A DNA stretch of 64,000 bases from Bradyrhizobium tropiciagri (GCF_018130545.1 NZ_JAFCKF010000002.1:186001-250000), one strand, 5' to 3'. Positions 37,916-47,559 are shown, counted from the first letter of the stretch. Notes: generated from the letters alone by a model not told the origin. Made by a program: numbers and translations.

Positions 37916-40252
37916 ATGCGGTTTGCATTCTGGCGTAGAGACAAGGACAAGGCCGTCGTGCAACGGGCGGTGCCGAAGTCTGCGCCCATTGCCGATGAGG
38001 CTGTCGTGAAGCCGGCTTCGCCGAAGCCCGCTCCCGACAAGCCGGCGCGTCCATCCGAGGCAACCGATCTCGATTTGCATGTGCTCGGTCGTGCGCTGGC
38101 GCGCAAGCGCGGCTGGATCATCGTGCCGACTGTGCTGGTATTTGCTTTGTCGCTTGCCGCCGTCAACGTCGTGACGCCGCGCTACAAGTCCGAAGCGCGC
38201 ATCCTGATCGACAATCGCGAGAACGCCTTCCTGCGCCCGAACGGTGAGCGCGACACGGAGCGCACCTCGCTCGATGCCGAGGCCGTGACGAGCCAGGTGC
38301 AGCTGTTGCTGTCGCGCGATCTCGCGCGCGACATCATCAAGAAGAACAAGCTCGCCGAGCGCCCGGAGTTCGATCCGGTGCTGCGCGGCTTTTCCCCGTT
38401 GAAGTCGCTGCTGGCGCTGTTCGGCATCGGTCGTGACCCGTTCAGCCTGACGCCGGAAGAGCGGGTGCTCGATTCCTATTACGAGCGCTTCCAGGCCTAT
38501 GCTGTCGACAAGTCGCGCGTCATGGTGATCGAATTCCAGTCGGAGGATCCCGAGCTGGCGGCGCGCGTCGCCAACTCGATCGCGGACGGCTATCTCGTGC
38601 TGCAGCAGGGCGCACGGCAGGATCAGGCCAAGTCCGCCAGCACCTGGCTGCTCGGTGAGATCGACAAGCTGCGCACCAAGGTGGCCGACGCCGATTCGCG
38701 GGTTGAGGAATTCCGCTCCAAGTCGAGCCTGTTCGTCGGCACCAACAACATCCCGCTGTCGAATCAGCAGATGGGCGAGCTGAACACCCAGCTCAACAAT
38801 GCCCGCGCGCTGAAGGCGGATGCCGAGACCAAGGCGCGGCTGATCCGCGAGATGCTTCAGGGCGGCAAGCCGATCGAGGCCTCGGAAGTGCTCAATTCCG
38901 AGCTGATCCGCCGGCTCGCCGAACAGCGCGGCACGCTGCGCGCGCAGCTTGCCGAGCAGTCCTCGACCTTGCTCGACAACCATCCGCGCATCAAGGAATT
39001 GAAGGCGCAGATCGCCGACCTCGACCGCCAATTGCGCGAGGAGGCAGGCAAGATCTCGCGCTCGCTGGACAATGATGCCCGGGTGGCTGATGGCCGCGTG
39101 CAGGCGTTGCAGGCGAGCCTCGACCAGTCGAAGAAGCAGGCCTCGTCGAGCAACAGCCAGGACGTGCAGCTGCGGGGGCTGGAGCGTGAAGCCAAGGCGC
39201 AGCGCGATCTGCTGGAAGCCTATCTTGCCAAGTATCGCGAGGCGACTGCACGCGAGAACATCGAGGCGGCGCCGACCGACGGCCGCATCATCTCGCGGGC
39301 CACGGTCTCGAACACGCCGGCCTATCCGAAGAAGCTACCGATCGTGCTGATCTCCACGCTGGCGACGCTGTTGCTGTCGGCCGGCATCATCATCACCGGC
39401 GAACTGCTGCGGATCACCGCGCCCGGTGCGGTCGGCCGCGCCTTCGCGCCGGCAGCGGCCGTGATCCGGCGCCGCGAGCCGGTCATGGAGACCGCGGCCG
39501 TGGACGAGCCGGCACCGATGCTGCCGCCAGAACCCGCGCGTGCGTCGCCGCTTGCACCGCAGATGCCGCCGGAGCCTGAATTGCCGCCGGCGCCCGCAGT
39601 CGCCTATGAGCCCGTCATCAGCGATCCGCAGCCTGCGCCGGCCCATGTGGTCGACGAGATCGATGAACTTGCCGAGCGTCTTGTCGCGGCCGGTCCGGCC
39701 GCCCACAAGGTCACGGTCCTCGGTCCGGCTGCCGGTGAGAGCGTGACGGCGACCGCGTTGACGCTGGCCCGTCTGATGGCGCGCCAGGCCAAGGTCGTGG
39801 TGGTCGATCTGGTCGCGTCCTCGCCGGTGCTGGCGGCGGCCACCGTCGACCCCGCCGCGCCCGGTCTTGCCGAGCTGATGCAGGGCGAAGCGACGTTCGC
39901 GCAGATCATCACCAAGGATCGGCAGTCGCGGGTTCAGATCGTCAGCGCCGGACGTCCGGGCTTCGACCGCAGCCATCTGCAATCGCCGCGGCTCGTGCTT
40001 GCAATCGACGCGCTGCTCAGGGTCTACGACCACGTGCTGCTCGACGCCGGTTCGGCCGTAGACCTGCCGGCCGAACTCTTGACCGCGAAGGCGCAGGCCG
40101 TCGTGGTGCCCGATGCCACCATGGCGCAGGATGCCCGCCGTTCGATGGTCGGTCAGCTCAGGGCCGTCGGCTTCTCCGAGGTGACGATGCTGAGCAAGCC
40201 CTGCGCGCCATCTGTGGCGGTCGCACCGGGCCCCCGGGTGGTGGCGGCCTGA
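37916..40252 (+). CDS. Polysaccharide co-polymerase (GumC/Wzc-like) with degenerate kinase domain
   Basis: 778 residues from ATG at 37916 with GGGAG upstream. Wzz domain with two membrane helices (one near RGWIIVPTVLVFALSLAAV, one near PIVLISTLATLLLSAGII) flanking a long coiled coil with GNVR-like end. A Pro/Ala-rich linker of about 70 residues leads to a P-loop-like domain where Walker A reads GPAAGESVT, lacking the Lys, and the C-terminus has no tyrosine cluster. It controls chain length/export; tyrosine-kinase activity is unlikely. It is divergent from the export-lipoprotein operon. Confidence 0.9.
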   Translation: MRFAFWRRDKDKAVVQRAVPKSAPIADEAVVKPASPKPAPDKPARPSEATDLDLHVLGRALARKRGWIIVPTVLVFALSLAAVNVVTPRYKSEARILIDNRENAFLRPNGERDTERTSLDAEAVTSQVQLLLSRDLARDIIKKNKLAERPEFDPVLRGFSPLKSLLALFGIGRDPFSLTPEERVLDSYYERFQAYAVDKSRVMVIEFQSEDPELAARVANSIADGYLVLQQGARQDQAKSASTWLLGEIDKLRTKVADADSRVEEFRSKSSLFVGTNNIPLSNQQMGELNTQLNNARALKADAETKARLIREMLQGGKPIEASEVLNSELIRRLAEQRGTLRAQLAEQSSTLLDNHPRIKELKAQIADLDRQLREEAGKISRSLDNDARVADGRVQALQASLDQSKKQASSSNSQDVQLRGLEREAKAQRDLLEAYLAKYREATARENIEAAPTDGRIISRATVSNTPAYPKKLPIVLISTLATLLLSAGIIITGELLRITAPGAVGRAFAPAAAVIRRREPVMETAAVDEPAPMLPPEPARASPLAPQMPPEPELPPAPAVAYEPVISDPQPAPAHVVDEIDELAERLVAAGPAAHKVTVLGPAAGESVTATALTLARLMARQAKVVVVDLVASSPVLAAATVDPAAPGLAELMQGEATFAQIITKDRQSRVQIVSAGRPGFDRSHLQSPRLVLAIDALLRVYDHVLLDAGSAVDLPAELLTAKAQAVVVPDATMAQDARRSMVGQLRAVGFSEVTMLSKPCAPSVAVAPGPRVVAA

Positions 40253-40262
40253 ACCAGGTTCT

Positions 40263-40301
40263 AAAGCGCGATGAGATCAGGTTGGATCGTCATCGCGCTT
40301 T
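40263..40301. repeat. Inverted repeat AAAGCGCGATGA / TCATCGCGCTTT
   Basis: Perfect 12-bp arms with a 15-base loop just after the co-polymerase stop, followed by TCTCTTCC. It is the same module as at 22850, a common repeat; it may act as a weak bidirectional terminator between convergent genes. Confidence 0.7.
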
Positions 40302-40337
40302 CTCTTCCGCAAGCCGCTTCGCGCTTTTCCCCATGCG

Positions 40338-41666
40338 TCAGTGCGCCAGCATTGGCTCGCGCGCGGCTCGCTCCAGCACCGGATCGATCCGCAGCCGGAT
40401 CGTGACGAGGGCGCCGATCAGTCCGACGACCGCGAGCAGCAGCAGGCCTGCGGTGAATCCACCGGTCAGGTCCTTCAAATAGCCCATCGCGAACGGGCCG
40501 GCGAAGCCCGAGAGGTTGCCGAGCGAGTTGATCGCGGCAATGCCCGCGGCGGCCGAGGCGCCGTTCAGGATGCTGGCCGGCATCGGCCAGAACATCGGCG
40601 GCACCGCGGATACACCGATCTGCGCGATGCAGAGCAGGCCGATGATCAGCACCGGACTGGAGACCAGCCCGGCGAGGCCGATGCCGACGGCGGCCAGCGT
40701 CAATGCGCCGGCGACGTGGTAGCGCCGCTCACCGGTCTTGTCGGAATGGCGGCCGAGCAGCACCATGCCGACCGCGCCGAACACGAAGGGCAGGGCGGCG
40801 ATGAAGCCGGTCTGGGTGTCGGTCACGCCAAACGCCTTGATGATGGTCGGCAGGAAGAATGCGACGCCATAGCTCGCCGCGTTGAGGCAGAAATACACCA
40901 GCGCGCAGGCGAGCACCCGCGAATCGGTGAGCGACTGCATGACCGAGATATGCTCGACGGCTTCCTTCTTCTGCCGCTCGATCTCAAGGGTGTTCTGCAC
41001 CCATTTGATCTCGTCGGGCTGCAGCCAGTTTGCCTGGCGCGGGAAGTCGGGCAGCATCGCCAGCACCGCGAAGCCGACCAGGACCGACGGCAGCGCTTCG
41101 CAGATGAACAGCCACTGCCACCCGGTCAGGCCTGCGCCGGACAAATTGAGCAGCAGGCCGGAAATCGGCGCCCCGATGATGCTGGAGATCGGGATCGCGA
41201 GCATGAACAGGCTGATGACGCGGGCGCGGTAGATCGTCGGGAACCAGAGCGTCAGGTAGAAGATGATGCCGGGGAAGAACCCGGCCTCGCAGGCGCCGAG
41301 CAAGAGGCGCAGGAAGTAGAAGATCCACTCGCTCGAGAAGCCGCTCGCCGCCGACATCTGCGGGATGAACGCGAATGCCGCCGAGACAATGCCCCAGCTG
41401 ATCATGATGCGGGCGATCCAGCGCCGCGCGCCGAACCGTTCAAGCAGGATGTTGGAGGGCACTTCGAAGAAGAAGTAGCCGACGAAGAACAGACCCGCGC
41501 CGAGTCCATAGGCGGCTTCGCTAAGGCCAAGCGCCGTGTTCATGTGCAGCTTGGCGAAGCCGACATTGACGCGATCGAGATAGGCCACGAAGTAACACAG
41601 GATGAGGAACGGGATCAGCCGCCGCATCATCTTTCCAATCGCGCGCTTCTCGACATCGTCGCTCAT
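40338..41666 (-). CDS. MFS transporter, anion:cation symporter (ACS) type
   Basis: 442 residues from ATG at 41666; AAGGGA lies upstream. Twelve membrane helices with the ACS-family pattern (VAYLDRVNVGFAKLHM in TM1, FEVPSNILLERFGARRW near TM2-3, and the GRHSDKTGERRYH loop). ACS members move organic acids such as tartrate, phthalate, or galactarate. It is divergent from a LysR gene that probably controls it. It interrupts the polysaccharide region. Confidence 0.92.
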   Translation of the reverse strand: MSDDVEKRAIGKMMRRLIPFLILCYFVAYLDRVNVGFAKLHMNTALGLSEAAYGLGAGLFFVGYFFFEVPSNILLERFGARRWIARIMISWGIVSAAFAFIPQMSAASGFSSEWIFYFLRLLLGACEAGFFPGIIFYLTLWFPTIYRARVISLFMLAIPISSIIGAPISGLLLNLSGAGLTGWQWLFICEALPSVLVGFAVLAMLPDFPRQANWLQPDEIKWVQNTLEIERQKKEAVEHISVMQSLTDSRVLACALVYFCLNAASYGVAFFLPTIIKAFGVTDTQTGFIAALPFVFGAVGMVLLGRHSDKTGERRYHVAGALTLAAVGIGLAGLVSSPVLIIGLLCIAQIGVSAVPPMFWPMPASILNGASAAAGIAAINSLGNLSGFAGPFAMGYLKDLTGGFTAGLLLLAVVGLIGALVTIRLRIDPVLERAAREPMLAH

Positions 41667-41760
41667 CGTTCCCATCCCTTCTGGCTTTTCGATTCGGCGC
41701 ACGGTCATCGCGCTGTCCGGGGTGGTACAGTCTACACCCGCAGCGGTCCGTCGCTCTGCC

Positions 41761-41780
41761 CTTGCAAGTTGTCTTGCAAG
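41761..41780. promoter_or_regulatory. Candidate LysR operator (paired CTTGCAAG palindromes)
   Basis: CTTGCAAG-TTGT-CTTGCAAG; each arm is itself a perfect palindrome, and the pair contains T-N11-A spacing. It lies in the divergent gap 95 bases from the MFS start. Confidence 0.5.
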
Positions 41781-41891
41781 CCTTGCGTTCATTGTTGTGT
41801 AATTGACGGCCGCGTGACTAATGGCATTTGGGAATGGAGCCACGGCGAAACTGTCATGATGCACCGCGGTATAACCGCGGGAACCCGAGTA

Positions 41892-41995
41892 TTTTCAGCG
41901 AAGTGGATACCGGGTCGCGTGTTGAAGACACGTCGAGACAAGAAGCCGGAGTTCTGTTCGTTCCGATTGAATCGGATCGGACGGCTCTTGCCGGG
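41892..41995 (+). repeat. Degenerate intergenic repeat (TTTTCAGCGAAGTGGATACCGGG family)
   Basis: Similar in order of modules to 14816-14912 (TTTTC..GCGAAGTGGAT, GTTCGCGTG-like, then the CCGATTGAATCGG hairpin), but with several substitutions. It ends 17 bases before the LysR start. Confidence 0.6.
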
Positions 41996-42012
41996 CAGGA
42001 TGGTGACGGGCC

Positions 42013-42951
42013 GTGATCAATAATCTGAAATTGCGCCAGTTGCGCCTGCTGGTCGCGCTCGACAGCGAGCGCAAGCTGCAGCTGGCCGCCGAACGCCTCA
42101 ACATCACCCAGTCGGCGGCATCCAAGATGCTGGCCGAGATCGAGGCGGTGGCGCGGGTTCCATTGTTTGAGCGGACGGCGCGCGGCGTCGAGCCGACTGC
42201 CTATGGCTCGATCCTGATCCGGGGGGGCCGCAGCGTGCTGGCCGACCTTGACCGGGTCACCAATGAATTCGCCGGCTACCGATCCGGCGAGCTCGGCACC
42301 GTCTCGGTCGGGACCGTGGCCAAGCCCAGCATCGACCTCGTCGTCGATGTCATGCAGTATCTCGGCGAGAAGCTGCACCGGGTGAGCATTTCGCTCGATG
42401 TCAGCACCAGCCCGCCGCTGGTCGCGCGGCTGCTCGCGCTTGAGCTCGATTTCATCGTTGCGCGAATACCCGCCGGGGTCGACCCGGCGCAGTTCGACTA
42501 TCACGAGATCGGCGCCGAGCAGGCCGCTCTCCTGGTCCGCGCCGAGCATCCGCTGGCCGCGCTCGACAGCGTCAATCTGGAAGACACCGTCGACCTGCAA
42601 TGGATCTCCCAGCCGCGCGAATCCTTCATGCGCCAGGCGCTCGAGCGGCTGTTCTACAGCCGGGGCATTGCGCCGCCGCAGCGCATGATCAACACCGAAT
42701 CCTTTTCCGCGTCGATCGGAATTGCCGCGGGGATCGATGCGATCGTGCCGGTGCCGCTGCTGATCTTCGACCTGCTCGATCCGCAGCGCTTCAAGATGCT
42801 GCGCATCCGCGACCAGCTGATGCTCGAGAGTTATGGGCTGATCAAGCTGCGCAGGCGCGCGCTGTCGCCGGCCGCGATGCTGGTGTTCGATGCGATGATG
42901 CGGCTCGGTGTCGAGAGCGGACGGCAGGCGTCCGAGGGCTCACCTGCCTAG
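42013..42951 (+). CDS. LysR-family transcriptional regulator
   Basis: 312 residues; GTG start at 42013. Helix-turn-helix KLQLAAERLNITQSAASKMLAE, then substrate-binding domain (GTVSVGTVAKPSIDLVVDVMQYL). It belongs to the GbpR/CbbR-like subgroup known for sugar or aromatic acid sensing. It is divergent from the MFS gene and is its likely regulator. Confidence 0.88.
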   Translation: MINNLKLRQLRLLVALDSERKLQLAAERLNITQSAASKMLAEIEAVARVPLFERTARGVEPTAYGSILIRGGRSVLADLDRVTNEFAGYRSGELGTVSVGTVAKPSIDLVVDVMQYLGEKLHRVSISLDVSTSPPLVARLLALELDFIVARIPAGVDPAQFDYHEIGAEQAALLVRAEHPLAALDSVNLEDTVDLQWISQPRESFMRQALERLFYSRGIAPPQRMINTESFSASIGIAAGIDAIVPVPLLIFDLLDPQRFKMLRIRDQLMLESYGLIKLRRRALSPAAMLVFDAMMRLGVESGRQASEGSPA

Positions 42952-42970
42952 ACGTCGCCCGCAGGCGTCC

Positions 42971-44164
42971 TCAGCGGAACATGCTGCGCAGGTTCTGCGC
43001 GATCTCGAACAGCGCGGGATTGTGCTTCACCGCGCGCTTGGCCCGGCTGATCGCCGACAGCACGCTGGCCGCCGGCTTGCCGCGCAGGCTGAGCGGAATG
43101 AAGCTGTCGACGATTGCTTCGTCGTCCTTGCAGAACAGCCGCTTGTACTCGTCCGAGCCGATGCCGAGATCGAGGGCGCGGTAATCCTGCCCGGCATGGC
43201 GATCGATGATGTCGCGCATCAGGATCAGCCCGGGGCTGAACTTGGCATTGGCCGACATCGTGTAGGTGTTGAACATCATCGAGAAGCGATGACCGTCGGA
43301 GACGCCGGCGAAGATCGCGATCACTTCCTCGTCGCATTCCAGCGCGTGGATGTCGATCGCATAGCCCTTGCCGTCGGCGCGCGGTGCAAGGCAGGCGGCG
43401 CGAATGAACTGTTCGATACCCGGTTCGGCGAACACGTCAGGCAGCTTCTGCTCGGCCATGCGCTGCGGCTTGACGCGGAAGAACCAGTCGAGCAGGCGGC
43501 AGACATCGGCGCTCGTGCTCGCGAGGTAGTAGCGGTAGCCGGGCAACGCCTGCAGCTTGCGCTCCTTGCCCTTGAGACGACGGCGGAACGAGTTGCTGAT
43601 CAGCGTCGCAGGCGCCATGCCCGGCTCGATGACGAGCAGCGGGCAGTCGTTGACCGACGCCTGGTGCGGCAGCAATGCCAGTGGATTGGGCTGGTCCTGC
43701 CAGCGCAGCGGCTGCTGGCACAGCACCAGCGCATCGGCGCGCGAGCGTTCGGCGATCGAGCCGATCAGGGCGTTGATGTCGGCCTCGGTTGCGTTGGCGG
43801 CGAAATCCTTGTCGCACAGCGCCATGTTGAAGGTCGCATGCTTGCCGCCCATGAAGCTCGCGCAGTTCGCGCCCAGGCGTTGCTCGACGGCAAGCGGCAG
43901 CAGCAGCAGCGGCCGGCGTTCGCTGTCATGGGCGACGACGATGAAGGGCCGCAGGCCCTCGCGCTCGCCGACCTGGCGCTGCCAGTTGGCAAGGAAGTCG
44001 AAGCGCTGATAGGGCGTGTAGCTGTGTTGCGGCGTCTCGAGGCTGCGCCAGGTCGCTTCCGCTGCCGCGAGGTCATGAAAGATGTCGACGCCGGCAACGC
44101 GGATTGCGTTCGGCCACGTTTGCGTCCCCACCGTCTGGCCTTCGATTGCCGCCGCCATGGTCAT
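42971..44164 (-). CDS. GNAT family acyltransferase (CelD/BcsL, acetyltransf_6 type)
   Basis: 397 residues from ATG at 44164; a TTG four codons earlier gives a longer form. The double-GNAT CelD fold shows near RPFIVVAHDSERRPLLLLPL and in AALDLGIGSD-like RALDLGIGSDEYKRLFC. Such enzymes decorate exopolysaccharide or cellulose. It is convergent with the LysR gene and divergent from the deacetylase homologue. Confidence 0.87.
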   Translation of the reverse strand: MTMAAAIEGQTVGTQTWPNAIRVAGVDIFHDLAAAEATWRSLETPQHSYTPYQRFDFLANWQRQVGEREGLRPFIVVAHDSERRPLLLLPLAVEQRLGANCASFMGGKHATFNMALCDKDFAANATEADINALIGSIAERSRADALVLCQQPLRWQDQPNPLALLPHQASVNDCPLLVIEPGMAPATLISNSFRRRLKGKERKLQALPGYRYYLASTSADVCRLLDWFFRVKPQRMAEQKLPDVFAEPGIEQFIRAACLAPRADGKGYAIDIHALECDEEVIAIFAGVSDGHRFSMMFNTYTMSANAKFSPGLILMRDIIDRHAGQDYRALDLGIGSDEYKRLFCKDDEAIVDSFIPLSLRGKPAASVLSAISRAKRAVKHNPALFEIAQNLRSMFR

Positions 44165-44231
44165 CTCGGAACCCAAAATTTTTTAAGGTATTAATTTACA
44201 GTTCTCGGCTGGGGCCGACCTTCGCAGGGAA

Positions 44232-45359
44232 ATGTCAACAAAGAGTAAGAAGAATGGACCGGCGGTGCGCGGGAACCGCCGGAGAGGGGCGGGGATCTTG
44301 GTGCCGGACAACCGGATTTTGCGGCGGGCTAGGGCGGAGCTCGCCTATTTCAGCGGCGCCTTCCGGCTGCGGGAACGCGAGACCGGCGGCGCCGGGGTGA
44401 TCCTGCGCTTCGCGCGCGTCCGCCCCGCGCACCGGGGGCGGTTTCAACCGCTGAGGTCGCACGAGATCACGCCGGCATTCCTCGATCGCACGATCCGCGC
44501 GCTGAAGCGCTGGCGCTACGACATCGTCGGGATCGACGAGGTCTGCCGCCGCGCGGTGACCATGCCGGAGCGCCGCCGCTTTGTTTGCCTGACCTTCGAC
44601 GGCGCCACCAAGGATATCGTCACCCATGCCTATCCGGTGCTCGCCAGACATGGCGTGCCGTTCACGCTCTATCTGCCGACCGCCTTCCCGGACGGCGTCG
44701 GTGTGGCATGGTGGCTGGTGCTCGAGGATATCATCGCGCGCGAGAGCCGGATCAACCTGGTGATCGACGGTCGAGACCGGCACTTCGCGGTCTCAAGCCT
44801 GTCGGACAAATACGAGCTGTTCGAGTTCCTGTCGGGCTGGTTGCGCCAGCTGCCGCCGTCGGAGCTGGTCTATGCGGTGAACGATCTGGGCCGGCGTTAC
44901 TCGGCCGATGCGACGCAATTGTCGCGCGACGCTTCGCTCGACTGGGCGGATCTGGCGAAGCTCGCGGCCGATCCGAACGTGACCTTCGGCAGCGCTACGG
45001 TGAACTATCCGGCGCTGTCGAGCGTCAAGGATGCCGCCGCGCAGCGCGAGATGGCGATGGGCAAGGCGGTGGCCGAGAGTGCGCTCCGCCGGCCGGTCAA
45101 GCATTTCGCCTATCCCTTCGGCGACCGCGAAGCATTCGCCCGTCCGGATGTGGTGATGGCCGAGGAGACCGGCTTTGCCAGCGCGGTGTCGACCATCTCG
45201 GGTGTGGTCGAGGCGCAGGGCCGCACCAATCTCTATGCGCTGCCGCGCATCGCCTGGGATGGCCGGGTGCGCTCGCTACGGATCATGCGCGTGCTGCTGT
45301 CAGGGATTATGTTTGCGCCGGTGCGGCCGACGCGGAGCGCGCGTGATGCCATCTCCTGA
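44232..45359 (+). CDS. Polysaccharide deacetylase-family protein lacking metal ligands
   Basis: 375 residues, NodB-homology fold from about residue 115 (FVCLTFDGATKDIVTHAYPVL). Active family members have TFDDG and a SHTxxHP motif; here the first reads TFDGATKD (residues 121-128) and the second GSATVNYPALS (253-263), so the metal-binding Asp and both His are replaced. FAYPFGD (motif 3) is kept. It is likely a non-catalytic sugar-binding homologue or an enzyme with other chemistry. It overlaps the methyltransferase gene by 14 bases. Confidence 0.87.
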   Translation: MSTKSKKNGPAVRGNRRRGAGILVPDNRILRRARAELAYFSGAFRLRERETGGAGVILRFARVRPAHRGRFQPLRSHEITPAFLDRTIRALKRWRYDIVGIDEVCRRAVTMPERRRFVCLTFDGATKDIVTHAYPVLARHGVPFTLYLPTAFPDGVGVAWWLVLEDIIARESRINLVIDGRDRHFAVSSLSDKYELFEFLSGWLRQLPPSELVYAVNDLGRRYSADATQLSRDASLDWADLAKLAADPNVTFGSATVNYPALSSVKDAAAQREMAMGKAVAESALRRPVKHFAYPFGDREAFARPDVVMAEETGFASAVSTISGVVEAQGRTNLYALPRIAWDGRVRSLRIMRVLLSGIMFAPVRPTRSARDAIS

Positions 45360-46146
45360 ACTGGAACGGCAGTTCGGCCGGCAAGCGTTCGGCGCGGATC
45401 CCGCAGGCTACGATGCCGCGCGGCCCGACTATCCGGACTGGGTGTTTGAGACGCTCAGCGCGCGATGCGGCCTTGGGTGGAACACAGTGACATTCGAGAT
45501 CGGCGCAGGAACCGGCAAGGCGACCCGACGCTTGCTCGAACTGGGCGCTAACCCGCTGACGGTGGTCGAGCCGGACCCGCGGCTGGCCGATTTCCTGCGC
45601 GGGACCAACGCCGGCAAGCCGGTACGGATCGTGGTCGCGCCATTCGAGGACGCCCAGCTGGCAGAAGGTGCTTTCGACCTCGGCGTCAGCGCGACCTCCT
45701 TTCACTGGCTTGATGAGGAAAGCGCGCTCGCGAAGATCGTTCGTCTGCTTCGGCCGGGCGGATGGTGGGCCGCGGTCTGGAACGTGTTCGGCGACGACAG
45801 CCGGCCCGATCCATTTCACGAGGCGAGCAAGCGATTGTTGCGTGGCCCGACGAGCCCTTCGCAGGGCGCGGGTGGCGTACCCTTTGCGCTCGACAGCGCC
45901 GCGCGCCTGACTGCGCTGCGGCGCGCCGGCGGTTTCGACATCGTGGATCACAGCCTCAGCCGATGGCCGCTGATCCTCGACGCTGAGCAGACGGTGGCGC
46001 TGTATGCGACCTATTCGAACATCACGGCGCACAGCGATCGCGACCATATCCTGGCCGAAATCGGCCGCATCGCCCGTGATGAGTTCGGCGGACGGGTGGT
46101 CAGGAACATGACGACGAGCCTCTACATCGCGCGCCGGTCGCGCTGA
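45346..46146 (+). CDS. Class I SAM-dependent methyltransferase
   Basis: 266 residues from ATG at 45346, overlapping the deacetylase gene. SAM-binding motif [16 protein letters not shown] and [14 protein letters not shown], then VSATSFHWL typical of the methyltransferase_11 group. The frame is open farther upstream, but the conserved protein starts here. The substrate is unknown; context suggests a sugar or lipid intermediate. Confidence 0.87.
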   Translation: MPSPELERQFGRQAFGADPAGYDAARPDYPDWVFETLSARCGLGWNTVTFEIGAGTGKATRRLLELGANPLTVVEPDPRLADFLRGTNAGKPVRIVVAPFEDAQLAEGAFDLGVSATSFHWLDEESALAKIVRLLRPGGWWAAVWNVFGDDSRPDPFHEASKRLLRGPTSPSQGAGGVPFALDSAARLTALRRAGGFDIVDHSLSRWPLILDAEQTVALYATYSNITAHSDRDHILAEIGRIARDEFGGRVVRNMTTSLYIARRSR

Positions 46147-46157
46147 GGCCGCCAGAC

Positions 46158-46367
46158 CTAGGCGCGGTCGGGCCGCGACATCCAGGACACGATCGGCATC
46201 GCCGGCAGTACCCAGCCGAGGCCCGCGACGACGTAGAAGATGGCCTGCAACAGGCCGGAATTGGCGAGCCACGGGGTCTGGGCGATCGTCATGCCGAGCA
46301 GCGACCACACCACGACCAGGATCAGCAGGAAGATGGTTCCGAGCAGTTTGCGGGTGCGTATGGCCAT
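46158..46367 (-). CDS. DUF2842 small membrane protein
   Basis: 69 residues from ATG at 46367: [20 protein letters not shown], two membrane helices and the ending [20 protein letters not shown]. The DUF2842 family is specific to alphaproteobacteria and of unknown function. It is divergent from ctaA. Confidence 0.83.
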   Translation of the reverse strand: MAIRTRKLLGTIFLLILVVVWSLLGMTIAQTPWLANSGLLQAIFYVVAGLGWVLPAMPIVSWMSRPDRA

Positions 46368-46469
46368 GGCGGATATGTGCAACTCGTGATCAAGAGCGTT
46401 TCGGCGGCGCTTGCACCGCGGGCGGGCGGGACTATAAGGGGCGCGAAAATCCAATCAAGTCAGGGCGAA

Positions 46470-47555
46470 ATGGCCGGTATTTCCGCAAAGACATCGCAGC
46501 TTCGCGCCGTCAGGATCTGGCTGCTCGCAGTCGCCGGCCTGATCGCGCTGATGGTGCTGGTCGGGGGCGCCACGCGGCTCACCGAGTCCGGCCTGTCGAT
46601 CGTCGAATGGAAGCCGGTGACCGGCGCGCTGCCGCCTTTGACCGAGGCGCAGTGGACCCAGGCCTTCGAGGGCTACCAGAAGATTCCGCAATACCGCGAG
46701 CTCAACGCCGGCATGACGCTCGCGGAGTTCAAGACGATCTTCTGGTGGGAGTGGAGCCATCGGCTGCTCGGCCGGGTGATCGGCGCCGCCTATCTGCTGC
46801 CGTTCCTGTATTTCCTGTGGCGCGGCGCGGTGAGCGGCGAGCTGGGGCGGCGATTGTGGATCATCTTCGGCCTCGGCGCGCTGCAGGGCGGCGTCGGCTG
46901 GTGGATGGTGGCATCAGGCCTCTCGGAGCGCGTCGAGGTGTCGCAGTATCGGCTGGCGACGCATCTGGTGCTGGCGCTGCTGATCTTCGCGGCGATCGTC
47001 TGGACGTTGCGCCGCTTGACCGACCGCCCGTCCGTGATCGCGCCGCTCAGGCTGAAGATCACCAGTGCGGTGCTGCTGGTGCTCACGTTCGTGCAGCTTT
47101 ATTTCGGCGCGCTGGTTGCGGGGCTGCGCGCGGGCAGGGTCTACAACACTTGGCCCGAGATCGACGGCGGCTTGATCCCGTCGTCTGACCGGCTGTGGTT
47201 CGAGACGCCGTGGTGGCGCAATCTGTTCGACAACACGCTGACGGTGCAGTTCGAGCATCGCATGACCGCGTATCTCTTGTTCGCGCTGGCGATCGCCCAT
47301 GCGATCGATGCCGTGCGTGCGCGCGCCGGCGGCGCTGTCATCGCGGGCGCATGGTGGCTGGTGGCGGCGATCACGCTGCAGGCGACGCTGGGCATCCTGA
47401 CGCTGCTGCATCAGGTGCCGATCGATCTGGCGCTGACGCACCAGGCGGTTGCGATCGTCGTGCTGACGCTCGCGGTGTTGCAGGCCGAGCGCTTCGCGGC
47501 GCGCCGCACCGAGCGGGACCAGCGGACCCTGGTTCCGGTCGGCCAGCCCGGTTGA
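46470..47555 (+). CDS. ctaA: Heme A synthase
   Basis: 361 residues from ATG at 46470 (GGG seven bases upstream); the open frame to 46377 is not conserved. It oxidises heme O to heme A for cytochrome c oxidase. Eight membrane helices and heme-ligand histidines in [36 protein letters not shown] and [11 protein letters not shown], the COX15-type layout. It is convergent with nadC (5-base gap). Confidence 0.94.
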   Translation: MAGISAKTSQLRAVRIWLLAVAGLIALMVLVGGATRLTESGLSIVEWKPVTGALPPLTEAQWTQAFEGYQKIPQYRELNAGMTLAEFKTIFWWEWSHRLLGRVIGAAYLLPFLYFLWRGAVSGELGRRLWIIFGLGALQGGVGWWMVASGLSERVEVSQYRLATHLVLALLIFAAIVWTLRRLTDRPSVIAPLRLKITSAVLLVLTFVQLYFGALVAGLRAGRVYNTWPEIDGGLIPSSDRLWFETPWWRNLFDNTLTVQFEHRMTAYLLFALAIAHAIDAVRARAGGAVIAGAWWLVAAITLQATLGILTLLHQVPIDLALTHQAVAIVVLTLAVLQAERFAARRTERDQRTLVPVGQPG

Positions 47556-47559
47556 TCGA

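Larger units (their letters stand above)
41667..42012. promoter_or_regulatory. Divergent control region of MFS and LysR genes
   Basis: 346 bases. Two copies of the palindrome CTTGCAAG spaced by TTGT at 41761-41780 form a likely LysR-type binding site. Two CCGCGG copies occur at 41864-41880. The right half (41892-41995) is a degenerate copy of the TTTTC..GCGAAGTGGATACCGG repeat family ending in CGTTCCGATT-GA-ATCGGATCGG. Confidence 0.5.
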
